A stretch of DNA of 45,138 nucleotides. Origin: an uncultured Coriobacteriaceae bacterium (GTDB taxonomy: Bacteria; Actinomycetota; Coriobacteriia; Coriobacteriales; Atopobiaceae). The translations under genes were made by a program, and so were the position numbers. Positions 1 through 7,892 of the stretch are shown in pieces. Position 1 is the first letter of the stretch. The number at the start of each line of letters is the position of its first letter. The stretch lies in the NCBI GenBank assembly GCA_902786015.1, contig CADAAU010000023.1:1-45138 (forward strand), read 5' to 3'. The notes beneath the pieces were generated by a model. The model worked only from the letters and a program-made list of their open reading frames with translations, made no database searches and was not told the DNA's origin.

Positions 1-510
1 TAGAAGCAGATGATTATGCACGGGGGCGGAGAAATCATACTTGCTCTCTGGGGTGCGGGAGGGACTCGTATACCAGCCTTCAAGCACATACCCATCTGAC
101 CGCGTGGGCATAGGTGTGGGTTCAGTCGCCGGCTCTCCATCCACGACGTTTTGCGCCTTGGGACTCACGCCCCTGCCCGCATGCGCGTCGAACATCACGT
201 TCCAGTATTTTTGTTTGACCCACTGCGCCGTAAGCGTAATATCGCCCGTCACGGGTGTCGCGAAGTCGTAGGACGAATCGCCCAGCTTCCAGCCCGCGAA
301 GGCATAGCCATCCCACACGGGGTTGGCAGGACGTGCTGCCGCCTTCCCGTGCTCGACGATTTGCTGCTTGACCTCTGAGCCGCCGCCCGTCTCGAACGTG
401 ACGGTGTGGTGCATGGAATCAAGCCTCCACATGGCCGAAAGGGTAAGGTCGCCCTTCACCTTGGCGTCAAAGTTGTACTTCCCCTTGAGCTTCGAACTGT
501 ACCAGCCGTC
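1..510 (-). pseudogene. Out-of-frame C-terminal InlB-type repeats of the PI-PLC surface protein
   Basis: Read on the minus strand in the frame whose codons begin at 510, this stretch is open to the window edge. It encodes more InlB B-repeat (Listeria-Bacteroides repeat) units: FDGWYSSKLKGKYNF, then VTFETGGGSEV...GYAFAGWKLGD...TGDITLTAQW, then VMFDAHAGRGVSP...GYVLEGWYTSP. These continue the repeat array of the 509-3310 gene, which stops at 509-511 in another frame. At the junction the upstream unit reads SVAYDK and the next recognisable piece is YVFDGWY. The roughly dozen residues that normally link these blocks are missing, which points to a small deletion that also shifted frame. The gene continues beyond the left edge, so any cell-wall anchor is not visible. 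A sequencing or assembly error cannot be excluded. Confidence 0.75.
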
Positions 511-3310
511 AAAGACGTAGTTTGTCATAGGCTACGGACTGGGTGCCCTTTACCTCCTGCCCATCGACAAACGTAACGGTGTACTGGATCGGTGTCCAGC
601 TTGCCTTAAGGGTAATGTTATTCAAAACGGGTTCGGTGAAGTCGTATGCAAACGTGCGTCGGATCCAGATTCGCGGATTGGTGGGTTCCGGACTGTACGT
701 CCAACCCTTGAAGTCATGACCTTGGCGTGTGGGGGCAGTGGGTCGCGTTGCCTTGTCGCCGTATTCGACCTCCTGGCTGGGCACGTTGCTACCCCCGTCG
801 GTGTCGTAGCTCACGGTGAGTCGCTTCTTGTTCCAGTGCGCCTCTAGCACCAAGTCCTTCGTGACGATTGTGTTGAAGTCGTACAGCTTCGCTGAGCCCG
901 ACTGGTCCTTAGGCAGGTGCCAGCCATCAAACACATATCCAACTCTCCCCGGCAGCGGGGGCTCCTCGGCCCTTCCGAAGGGAGAAACGACCTGTCGCTT
1001 CTCGCGCAAGCTCGCACCACCGTACTTGAAGGTAACGGTGTGGGGCATTGTCATGACCACTTGCCTGTTCGTGGGGTCCAAGGCAAGAACGAAGCCCTTG
1101 CTCTCGTTACTGAGGTGCCGCATCACGGACCCAATGTAGCGCTCGTCGAGCTTATCGGTGCTGACCGGCACTGACTTCCGCCCGGTTGGTTCCTCCGTTG
1201 TGGAAATGCCCAAGACGCCTGCGTTGGCATCTGCGGCCAGAAATTCCACGCCTTTGATGAGGCAGTTCTTACCCAGCCGCACGTTACTCGGGTTGCCGCT
1301 CGTGTTGAGGTTGCCCGAACGATCCAAGGTGTTTCCCTCAACCCGCGTGGTGCTGTGTGCCTCAATCGCGACGACAGGGTTCGTCGCCCCTTCCCTTGAC
1401 TCCACAAAGATGCCCGCGCCAGAGATCATCGCCGTGTTGCCGGTAATGCGCACGCTGGCCAGGTCAACGTAGCCCGTCCGACCGACGTAGATGCCGCCAC
1501 CTTTGAATCCACGGCCATGCGTGATGGTGCCCCCTCCGGTGAACCTGAGCCTCCCATTTACGTTGAAGACGTTCGTGTGATTGGTGTAGGTGGTTGCCGC
1601 CCGGTCAATCGTATGGCCGTTGAGGTTGAGCTCGATGTCAGCTCCTGCGGGCACCTCAAGGGCGGAGTCGGCCTTGGTCGCCGTGACGTCATCGGAGAGC
1701 TCGATATATATCCGCGAACCCTTCGGCGCGTTGCTTATCGCACGTTGCAAGAGTGCCCACGTCAGCCCATATCGCGGCCTGAGCACTAAGCTGTCCTTGG
1801 CAGTAATCGTCTCGCCAGGGCGATACAGCTTTCCATCGGTGCCGCTCCATCCGAGGAAGGCCTTGTCTTGGGGCGTTGTGGAGGGAAAGAGGTTGTCGGG
1901 TATACTAATCTTGGTACCCGCCTGCACGTTATACGACTTGACCGGCAAGCCCAAACCTTTTGGAGGGGCAAACGACAGAGAGGCGTACTCCAAGCCACCT
2001 GCGGGGTAGTTGTTGAGCCAGACGGCCTTGGCGACGGCCGCACTCGTGAAGTCGGCGCTCACCCAGCCAAACAGCTTGCCCCTGGTGTTCATGATTGCGT
2101 TGGAATTGGTAAAGATGCGGGGGTTAACGTATTCCGCAATTGACTTGTTTCCATCGCCGACCTTCTTTGCCCTGTTGGTCGAGGTGTAGGCGAAGCGCAG
2201 GTACCCCTTCTCCTCGGGCAGTGTCTTGCTTACCGTGCCCGTCTGGGCCTCCATGGGATACACCTTTGTCGTCGCCTTGACTGCCTTCTCTACTGCTGAT
2301 CGCGTAGGCAGAATCCCGCCACTGGTTATCAGGTATTGCAGCGTCTCGGACCACGAGGGAAAGATTGTTGCGTTTCCACCATTGTAAAAGGCCCTAAGGA
2401 ATTGCATCTTGTCTATGTTGTCGCACTCGCAGTGGTTCTCGATTGCCATCCTGACGTCGGCAGCTTTGGATTGAGCATTCCATCCGCTACCCCCTGGGTA
2501 GAGGTTCAAGCCAAAGCCGATTTCTGCGTTGTAGCCACTTGCAATGACCATCTGGCCGCGCACGTCCTTGAGCTTGGGCATCTTGGAGATGATCCAGCTG
2601 CTTCCCGAACCTGGCTCTTTGTAGATGTAGGACTTGCCTGTGGAGGGGTTGATGGCTCCTGCCCATTTTTTGAGTGCTGCGTTTGCCCGTTTGCGTATGA
2701 GCGATGCGTCCCCCGTCTCATCGACCGCTTGGACGACGAGCGTCTCGGTGGGATGCTCGCGAAGAAAGTCTGCGTAGTACTGCAGCGCCAATTCAAAGGT
2801 GAGGTATTTGGAACTGCCTGGTTTGATCTTGTCTTTTGGAAGTCTGGAGTAGTAGGTGAAGCTTTCAAAACGCCCCGCCCCATTGGGACCATGGCAGATC
2901 CAGAGCGAGGCCTTCCCATCATCTCCATTGATGGGATACAACTCGGTGAGGCGGAGGTCAAAAAGTCGCACACCTGCCTGCAACTGTTCGTCGATGCCGA
3001 GCGATTGCGTGGTCGCCCACTTGGTTAGACCCGAGCCAATGCCACTTTCGAAGCGCACCACGGAATCACGCATACCGGAGTCGTGGGATCCCGGAATGTT
3101 GATCTGGTGCAGGTAGAGCTCGCCCGAGATGCCGCTCATCCAGTTTGTGCCGTTGATTCGCCCTTCGCGGAGGTCCGCCTCGGTCACGCGAGGGAGATTC
3201 TCGATGGCCTTCGCCGTGTGCGTCGGCGCAAGCGCAAGTCCGATGAGCATAAGCATGCATACTGCGAGTTTGATAGCGATTGTGCGCGTGCTGCAAGAGG
3301 TGGTCTTCAT
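509..3310 (-). CDS. Secreted PI-PLC X-domain protein with beta-helix and InlB B-repeats (3' truncated by frameshift)
   Basis: 933 residues before a premature stop. Residues 1-35 form a signal peptide (KLAVCMLMLIGLALA core). Residues about 60-330 resemble the bacterial phosphatidylinositol-specific phospholipase C X domain. They carry IPGSHDSG with catalytic-type His76, VRLFDLR near 115-120, and ICHG with His140 as the second general acid/base candidate. Residues about 525-690 form a pectate-lyase-like parallel beta-helix (IELNLNGHTI, GGGIYVGRTG, VRITGN). From about 755 on there are InlB B-repeats (GYVFDGWHLP, GHDFKGWTYS). The likely role is a surface-exposed or secreted enzyme acting on inositol phospholipids or glycolipid anchors; the repeats usually stalk or anchor such proteins. 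AGGAGC lies just upstream of the ATG. The frame breaks inside a repeat (see 1-510), so the product would lack its C-terminal anchor. Domain calls are from motifs; substrate is inference. Confidence 0.8.
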   Translation of the reverse strand: MKTTSCSTRTIAIKLAVCMLMLIGLALAPTHTAKAIENLPRVTEADLREGRINGTNWMSGISGELYLHQINIPGSHDSGMRDSVVRFESGIGSGLTKWATTQSLGIDEQLQAGVRLFDLRLTELYPINGDDGKASLWICHGPNGAGRFESFTYYSRLPKDKIKPGSSKYLTFELALQYYADFLREHPTETLVVQAVDETGDASLIRKRANAALKKWAGAINPSTGKSYIYKEPGSGSSWIISKMPKLKDVRGQMVIASGYNAEIGFGLNLYPGGSGWNAQSKAADVRMAIENHCECDNIDKMQFLRAFYNGGNATIFPSWSETLQYLITSGGILPTRSAVEKAVKATTKVYPMEAQTGTVSKTLPEEKGYLRFAYTSTNRAKKVGDGNKSIAEYVNPRIFTNSNAIMNTRGKLFGWVSADFTSAAVAKAVWLNNYPAGGLEYASLSFAPPKGLGLPVKSYNVQAGTKISIPDNLFPSTTPQDKAFLGWSGTDGKLYRPGETITAKDSLVLRPRYGLTWALLQRAISNAPKGSRIYIELSDDVTATKADSALEVPAGADIELNLNGHTIDRAATTYTNHTNVFNVNGRLRFTGGGTITHGRGFKGGGIYVGRTGYVDLASVRITGNTAMISGAGIFVESREGATNPVVAIEAHSTTRVEGNTLDRSGNLNTSGNPSNVRLGKNCLIKGVEFLAADANAGVLGISTTEEPTGRKSVPVSTDKLDERYIGSVMRHLSNESKGFVLALDPTNRQVVMTMPHTVTFKYGGASLREKRQVVSPFGRAEEPPLPGRVGYVFDGWHLPKDQSGSAKLYDFNTIVTKDLVLEAHWNKKRLTVSYDTDGGSNVPSQEVEYGDKATRPTAPTRQGHDFKGWTYSPEPTNPRIWIRRTFAYDFTEPVLNNITLKASWTPIQYTVTFVDGQEVKGTQSVAYDKLRL

Positions 3311-3609
3311 TGTATGCTCCTGACTGACTGCAGGTGATATGTGGTTTTGTGAATGAATATATTATTGAGTATATATGAACTTCCATGCGAGTTTATGCGT
3401 ATATTCGCAATGCGCGTGCTGCCCTTGAAGCGCGTGGCCGCTATGTGTCGATCGGACGCTACGGTTCTCTCGCCTGCCAATCTGTTGGACCGGATGGTAA
3501 AATCTACCGAAATTGCGACAGAGCGCAAAAAAGTCCAAGAAAGTTTGGACGACAGTGGTTGGTGCTGCCGTCACGCGGTTTCAAAGCGATTTTCGAGGAG
3601 TGAATTGCC
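3311..3609. other. Divergent intergenic region, no convincing gene
   Basis: This 299-bp region separates two divergent genes and must hold both promoters. An AT-rich TATAT-repeated stretch at about 3354-3376 is the best candidate promoter area. A perfect 6-bp inverted repeat GTCCAA-N6-TTGGAC lies at 3533-3550, about 60 bp before the MupG-family start, and could be an operator. A 72-codon plus-strand frame (3385-3603) exists but has no ribosome site and no family signature, so it is not called. Confidence 0.5.
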
Positions 3610-4797
3610 ATGACGAGGCTTGGCGTGTCGGTGTATCCCGAGCTAAGGCCGTTGGACGAGATTGGGGACTATTTGGCCCGTGCCGCGTCTTGCGGCTTTA
3701 CGCGGGTATTCTCGTCCATGTTTTCTATGCCCGGTTCTCCGTCCGAGGTGCTTGGGGTGTTTGCGAGCCTTAACGAGGTGGCTCACAGGCACGGCATGGA
3801 GGTTTCGCTGGACATAAATCCCGCTTGTATGCAACGACTGGGGGCGACCCCGTCTAAGCTTGATGTCTTTGCAAACATAGGTGCCGATATCCTACGTATG
3901 GATGGTGCGTACAGCGAAGTCGAAAACCTGCGTATGCTGAAGAATCCTTTTGGGCTGCGCATAGAATACAATGCCTCGGCCTTGCATCCCAAAAGCATCG
4001 AATCCCTGGTTGCGCATGGTGCACCCAGGGATCGCATTCTTGCGTGCCACAATTTTTACCCGCAACGATATACAGGTTACCGATGGGATAAGTTCTGCCA
4101 AGTGAACGAGCGTCTCGCAAAGACGGGGGTGCGAATTGGAGCGTTTTTGTCGTCACATACACCTAACTCTCATGGCGTGTGGGATGCCACGTGTGGCCTT
4201 CCTACGGTGGAGCGGTTGCGCGACTATCCGGCCCACCTGCAGGCACGTGTGCTTGCTGCTGCCGGGACGACAGACGTGCTCTTTGGCAATGCCTACGCGA
4301 CCGATGCCGAGATGGAAGAGGTACGCATGGCGCTCACTCCTGTGGAACCGCATTATGTAAGCGAGGAGCATCGCGGTGTGGTTGGACAGTTCTCGTCGTA
4401 TGCGGGATTTGACCTCGACCTTCTGAGCCAAAAGAAGGTGCTCGTGCGGCCAATCGACGACCTTACTCCAACGGAGACTGCCATCCTGTTCGACTTCTTT
4501 CCACATGTAGACATGGGAGATTCCTCCGAGTGGATATGGCGCTCACGCATGCCCCGGCAGTTCTTTGGAGGCGAGACCATTGCGGCGCGACCCCATGCTG
4601 CCGACTGCTTCGAACCGGGCGACGTAGTGATGGTCAACGACAACTACAAGCACTATGCGGGCGAGGTGCAGGTGGTGCTTATGCCCATCGTCAACGATGG
4701 GACGCGCAATCTGGTGGGACACATAGACGGCGACGAGATGACCATGTTTGAGGTTATCGCCGACGGCGACGTGGTGGTTTTCCAGAAGTGCGGGTAA
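3610..4797 (+). CDS. MupG-family (DUF871) TIM-barrel protein, probable 6-phospho-N-acetylmuramidase-like
   Basis: 395 residues, full length for the family. The N-terminus (MTRLGVSVYPE) and the blocks GFTRVFSSMFSMPGS, EVSLDINPACMQRLG, ILRMDGAYS, IEYNASALHPKS, CHNFYPQRYTG and GAFLSSHTPNSHG are the strand-loop patterns of the DUF871/MupG TIM barrel. A small C-terminal beta domain follows (about 275-395, GDVVMVNDNYKHY, GEVQVVLMP). In Staphylococcus aureus MupG cleaves MurNAc-6-phosphate-GlcNAc during cell-wall recycling. Family members usually sit beside a PTS permease or murQ; neither is present here, so the phosphorylated substrate must come from elsewhere or differ. GAGGAG about 9 nt before the ATG supports the start. 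The gene converges on the MerR gene. Family assignment is confident, exact substrate is not. Confidence 0.85.
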   Translation: MTRLGVSVYPELRPLDEIGDYLARAASCGFTRVFSSMFSMPGSPSEVLGVFASLNEVAHRHGMEVSLDINPACMQRLGATPSKLDVFANIGADILRMDGAYSEVENLRMLKNPFGLRIEYNASALHPKSIESLVAHGAPRDRILACHNFYPQRYTGYRWDKFCQVNERLAKTGVRIGAFLSSHTPNSHGVWDATCGLPTVERLRDYPAHLQARVLAAAGTTDVLFGNAYATDAEMEEVRMALTPVEPHYVSEEHRGVVGQFSSYAGFDLDLLSQKKVLVRPIDDLTPTETAILFDFFPHVDMGDSSEWIWRSRMPRQFFGGETIAARPHAADCFEPGDVVMVNDNYKHYAGEVQVVLMPIVNDGTRNLVGHIDGDEMTMFEVIADGDVVVFQKCG

Positions 4798-4854
4798 CAA
4801 CGAGACGCTGCTAAGGCAAGGGCCGTCGGTTCGGGCTATATCGTCTGCGCCTCG

Positions 4855-5313
4855 TCAGTACCGATTGATCCTGCACTTCGCCTTTATCCGCTTGATGTCT
4901 TCTGGCAGCTCGTCGAAGGGCATGTTTCGGGGGGTGTCGCACGTGCCTGACTCGCTGGCTACATCGTAGTACCAGCACTTGTACTCGATGAAGTCACGCG
5001 CGAGCCGGAGCTCTTCGAGCTGCTTGTCGATGGCCTTGCGTCGCTCGTAGACGATGCGTCTCCGCTCCTCTATGGTCGAGTCACCCTCCATGTACAGCCG
5101 GATGTACTCGCGAATCTCTTTGATGGGCATGCCCGATACCTTTAGTCGTTCCACAAAGCGCATCCATTCCAGGTCGTCCTCGTCAAACAGCCGCCGACCG
5201 TCGCTGGATCGTTGCTGGTTGGGAATGAGCCCGTTCTTTTCGTAGAAACGGATCGTCGAGGCGGGCATGCCCAATTGTGCCGCCGCATCTCCGATGGTAT
5301 ACAGTCCGTTCAT
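4855..5313 (-). CDS. MerR-family transcriptional regulator
   Basis: 152 residues. The start at 5313 (MNGLYTIGDAAAQLG) is chosen because it opens the conserved MerR winged helix-turn-helix. The ATG overlaps the stop of the upstream gene as ATGA, implying translational coupling. Residues 4-75 are the DNA-binding domain (STIRFYEKNGLIP, SDGRRLFDEDDLEWM). Residues about 80-125 are the dimerisation coiled coil (IEERRRIVYERRKAIDKQ). The C-terminal part contains three cysteines (EYKCWYYD, GTCDTP, KAKCRI). The EYKCWYYD segment is typical of MerR proteins of the AdhR/NmlR type that sense aldehydes or electrophiles through cysteine; the inducer here is inference. It is cotranscribed with a membrane cytochrome-like protein and may control that operon. 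Confidence 0.88.
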   Translation of the reverse strand: MNGLYTIGDAAAQLGMPASTIRFYEKNGLIPNQQRSSDGRRLFDEDDLEWMRFVERLKVSGMPIKEIREYIRLYMEGDSTIEERRRIVYERRKAIDKQLEELRLARDFIEYKCWYYDVASESGTCDTPRNMPFDELPEDIKRIKAKCRINRY

Positions 5314-6005
5314 GCAGCCCTGCCTCCTTGCTCGTTCCCGCGTCTGCCTTGTGCTCGTCCACGCCTGCCAGCGGTCGTTAGCGCCACCTGCACGCCGTGG
5401 AACACAATGGCAATCAGCGCAGCCACGCCAGCATGACGTGCGAACGTGATAGCCAACGGCGTCTCGAAGTCGGCCATGGCAAACTGGACCTGCCCGGTTA
5501 GGTATGCGAACATGCCGAGCCGTACGAAGGCATACAGCCCGTAGGCGCCAACGGTAACGGCCGCCACGCGCATGGCCCACCGCTTCCAAGGCGCCATGTG
5601 CCGTGGGATTCGGACGTGAAGGCCGACGTGCGCGAAGGCAAGTACGAACATCCAGTACGAGAACAGCATGTGGATGCGCCGCGCCCAGGACGCTCCCGGC
5701 AGCGCGGGCAAAAAGCCGAACACATACTTAGAGAGCACCAAGCTGCTGGCGATCATGCCCACCAAACACACCAAAAGCGCGACGATGAGGATGAGGTGCA
5801 GCATGTACGACGCCTTGCGGCGGCTGCGCACGACGCCAAGAATCCATTTGCGGTTGAGCACCACGTGGGTCAGCATGAGCACAAACATAGCGATGCCCAG
5901 CCATTCGTGGGGGACCTCCTGTACCAATGCCGTTGCCATGGTCGCCACGAGGACGACGGACATGGCAACGTCCACAGCGATCTTTATCGCTCGATTGCCC
6001 TTCAT
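5310..6005 (-). CDS. DUF4405-type integral membrane protein, probable haem-b membrane subunit
   Basis: 231 residues with about five to six hydrophobic helices (AVDVAMSVVLVATMATALV, LGIAMFVLMLTHVVLN, LILIVALLVCLVGMIASSL, MLFSYWMFVLAFAHVGLH, near the C-terminus AGVAALIAIVFHGVQVAL). Histidines sit in or next to helices (VPHEWLG, LTHVVLN, RRIHMLF, FAHVGLH, IVFHGV), the pattern expected for bis-His haem b ligation in DUF4405 and cytochrome-b561-like proteins. A role in transmembrane electron transfer is inference. GGAGG 5 nt upstream supports the ATG at 6005. The stop overlaps the MerR start (ATGA), so both are one transcript. The C-terminal tail is Arg/Gly-rich (GRRGRAQGRRG). Confidence 0.8.
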   Translation of the reverse strand: MKGNRAIKIAVDVAMSVVLVATMATALVQEVPHEWLGIAMFVLMLTHVVLNRKWILGVVRSRRKASYMLHLILIVALLVCLVGMIASSLVLSKYVFGFLPALPGASWARRIHMLFSYWMFVLAFAHVGLHVRIPRHMAPWKRWAMRVAAVTVGAYGLYAFVRLGMFAYLTGQVQFAMADFETPLAITFARHAGVAALIAIVFHGVQVALTTAGRRGRAQGRRGNEQGGRAA

Positions 6006-6100
6006 GTGTACCTCCGTAAACCTTCGGTCATGACGTGCGCAGGAGATGGGCAGAACGCATTATCGCGGCCCAAGCGCATAACATGCTCAATCGTGGCGCC

Positions 6101-6376
6101 TTAGCAATAGTAGGAGATGTCACCGTGGAAGTAGTTCCGCCAACGTTCACAAATCTGCGCGTGGTTCAGCATGACAAAGTCCATGACGTTGGCGAGCTCC
6201 TTCCTATTGAGCCTGCTTCCGTTATTTGCTAGGACACACCCACCATTGCGCGTCAACCAAATCTTGGTAGCATTGGGAGATGGCTTTCCCTTTGCGACGT
6301 GCACGTAAATCGGCTCCCCGTTCTCTGCGGTCCAGAAGAAGATAGCGAAGCCCTGGAACAGGAACAGCCTAGGCAT
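6101..6376 (-). CDS. DUF4160 domain protein
   Basis: 91 residues from MPRLFLFQGFAIFFW. The start at 6376 is chosen because DUF4160 proteins begin PxxxxFxGxxIxF at this point, and because it lies inside the 3' end of the preceding gene, giving an 8-nt overlap. Typical family blocks are present: the DUF4160 core EPIYVHVAKG, IWLTRNGGCVLANNGS, and the C-terminal helix LANVMDFVMLNHAQICERW. DUF4160 proteins are commonly paired with a second small protein (often DUF2442) in what looks like a two-gene accessory or toxin-antitoxin-like module; no biochemical role is established to my knowledge. Confidence 0.85.
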   Translation of the reverse strand: MPRLFLFQGFAIFFWTAENGEPIYVHVAKGKPSPNATKIWLTRNGGCVLANNGSRLNRKELANVMDFVMLNHAQICERWRNYFHGDISYYC

Positions 6377-6629
6377 ACTCCTTCGACACCTCCCGGGCGA
6401 GACGTAGGATGAGGGGCGCGTTGTTGTGAACGAAGTTGTCGATCTGCGCAAGTTCATCGTTGGAGAACCCTACGATGTCGCGCCAGACGAATGATGGGAG
6501 CGAGCACAAGGCGGAGTTGAACCCAAGCTCGACGGGTCTCTCTACCGACACTTCCACGGAACCGTCCGCAAGGACATTCGAGTATGCAACTTGGGTCTGG
6601 TTTTCGAATTCGACGTAGTCGTAAAACAT
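6369..6629 (-). CDS. Small partner protein of the DUF4160 gene, unknown function
   Basis: 86 residues, MFYDYVEFENQTQVAYSN at the start, then ADGSVEVSVERPVELGFNSA and a helical C-terminal half (FSNDELAQIDNFVHNNAPLI). GGGAGG 5 nt before the ATG supports the start. Its stop overlaps the DUF4160 start by 8 nt, so the two are translationally coupled. It sits where a DUF2442 protein often stands, but its sequence does not clearly match that family. The C-terminal LILRLAREVSKEYA helix is typical of small regulatory or antidote-type partners. Treat it as a conserved-looking hypothetical protein. Confidence 0.7.
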   Translation of the reverse strand: MFYDYVEFENQTQVAYSNVLADGSVEVSVERPVELGFNSALCSLPSFVWRDIVGFSNDELAQIDNFVHNNAPLILRLAREVSKEYA

Positions 6630-6781
6630 GTGCGCCTCCCACTTACGTGCTCTCTAAGCGTTATCATATATCGCGCCGAACTTGCATGACAAAAAGCGTG
6701 AGCTTTGTGAAGGAAAGGAGTAACACTCGTGCACGACGAGCGCTGGGGATGGGCACACGCTGTTTTTCGGCCCGCGTATGT

Positions 6782-6836
6782 TGCCCTTGGGTGGTTCGGC
6801 ACCACAAAGTCCATGACCTTGATGATTGTGACGAAT
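6782..6836 (-). pseudogene. Relic of a second DUF4160 gene (C-terminal helix only)
   Basis: The minus strand reads TIIKVMDFVVPNHPRA, matching the C-terminal helix of the intact DUF4160 protein (ELANVMDFVMLNHAQI). At DNA level 6791-6825 matches 6161-6195 at about 29 of 35 positions. No start, no N-terminal half and only about 18 codons are recognisable, so it is a decayed copy. Confidence 0.5.
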
Positions 6837-6852
6837 CGTCAATGTCTGCCTG

Positions 6853-7560
6853 CTAGGATTTGGCCTCATCCCGTGTCGACTCGCTTTGGGCAAGCATCTT
6901 CCCCATGATGTCAATCGAGATCTTTAGCGTCTGCTCGTAAAGATCAACGGGCTGTGGCATAAGAGCAAACGGGTTAGGGATGACCGGCTGTTCGGATGCA
7001 GACTGCTCATCGTCGGAAACTTGCGTGTTGGGAGCTAGCGGTGCGGGGAAGGGCGTCGCGAGCGGAAATGCCGACATGGGCTGCGGCTGAGACACGACAT
7101 TTTGAATTTGTGGCAGCGGGGGCATGGGGAACGGCGTCTGAGTGGGCTTCTTGGCCTTGGGGGATTCTTCCTCTTCGTCGGAATTCTGGGGGGCAAAGAG
7201 ACCAAAAGGCAGAATGGGTATTATCGGCTGGGCCTGAGCTGCCTGCTGAGGAACGTGCGGCATGTAGGCGACAAGCTGCTTAACTAGCTGCTCGGCGAGT
7301 TGTTCGGCAAACTGCTCGGCAAACTGCTCGGCAAACTGCTCGGCGAGCTGCTCAGTGAACTGTTCGGCGAATTGCTGGGCGAACTGTTCAGCGAACTGCT
7401 GGACAAGCTGCTGGGTCTGAATCTGGGATTGTTGTACGACCTGAGCGCCTGGCATGGGGAACGGGAGTGTTGCCGGCCCCCGACCCTGCGCATTCGGCAT
7501 CGGGAAGAGCATGCCTTGCGGGGTTTGTGATTGGTCCGTCGACCGTGCAAACTGAGACAT
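6853..7560 (-). CDS. Low-complexity protein with EQFA tetrapeptide repeat and PFPMP motifs, unknown function
   Basis: 235 residues, no recognised family. The start at 7560 (MSQFARSTDQSQTPQ) is preceded by AAAGGA at a good distance. Residues about 1-40 are Pro/Gln-rich with repeated F/L-PMP motifs (LFPMPNAQ, LPFPMPGAQ). Residues about 50-95 are a tandem tetrapeptide array with consensus EQ(F/L)A, about ten units, predicted to be a long Gln/Glu helix with a hydrophobic stripe. Residues about 105-200 are Pro-rich (ILPFGLFAP, TPFPMPPLPQ, TPFPAPLAPN) with an acidic DEEEES patch. The last 30 residues are an amphipathic helix (LYEQTLKISIDIMGKML). No signal peptide or membrane segment. It is divergent from the degenerate EAL gene across a 332-bp region. 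A cytoplasmic scaffold or granule-associated role is conceivable but unproven. Confidence 0.65.
   Translation of the reverse strand: MSQFARSTDQSQTPQGMLFPMPNAQGRGPATLPFPMPGAQVVQQSQIQTQQLVQQFAEQFAQQFAEQFTEQLAEQFAEQFAEQFAEQLAEQLVKQLVAYMPHVPQQAAQAQPIIPILPFGLFAPQNSDEEEESPKAKKPTQTPFPMPPLPQIQNVVSQPQPMSAFPLATPFPAPLAPNTQVSDDEQSASEQPVIPNPFALMPQPVDLYEQTLKISIDIMGKMLAQSESTRDEAKS
7272..7411 (-). repeat. 12-bp minisatellite encoding the EQFA array
   Basis: About eleven tandem 12-bp units on the theme GGCAAACTGCTC / GGCGAACTGTTC (plus strand). Three adjacent units around 7313-7348 are identical or nearly so, indicating recent duplication by slippage. The 12-bp unit keeps frame, so copy-number change would lengthen or shorten the helix without breaking the gene. 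Confidence 0.85.
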
Positions 7561-7892
7561 TGTCTGGATTCCTTTCTTCAGGACATCCTTTTCGCTGCGC
7601 CGAGATTCTCGACCCAGCACCTATCGGAATGCTGACTTTCTGCTCACAAGGCTCGTCAAAGGCGAATGTGCCCTGGCATTGCAAACGCCCAACCATTAGA
7701 ACGAAGGAACATCATACTATAGAACAAACTCCCCGGGAACCCTGTTCCACTTATCGCCTGAACGGACAAGTTCTCGATAACAATCCGTCGACCCTTTGCC
7801 TCCGCAGGCAGAATTAGTAATGGGATTGGTGTAAGCTGGATAAGAGACTTTGTGACCGGCGAGGGACGGGGCGTAAGAGAAGGGTTGCAAAC
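7561..7892. other. Divergent intergenic region with a GGAAC-family palindrome
   Basis: 332 bp without a gene, between divergent starts. It contains a palindrome at 7722-7747 (GAACA...CCCGGG...TGTTC, family described at 29213) and a small hairpin TGCCT-CCGC-AGGCA at 7797-7810. No clear promoter elements could be assigned. Confidence 0.5.

Noticed and set aside
3385..3603. 72-codon plus-strand frame before the MupG-family gene
   Set aside because: No ribosome site, no family features, and it occupies the only promoter space for two divergent genes.
7272..7411. Tandem repeats as a CRISPR array
   Set aside because: The 12-bp units abut without spacers, are in frame with a coding gene, and no cas genes are present.
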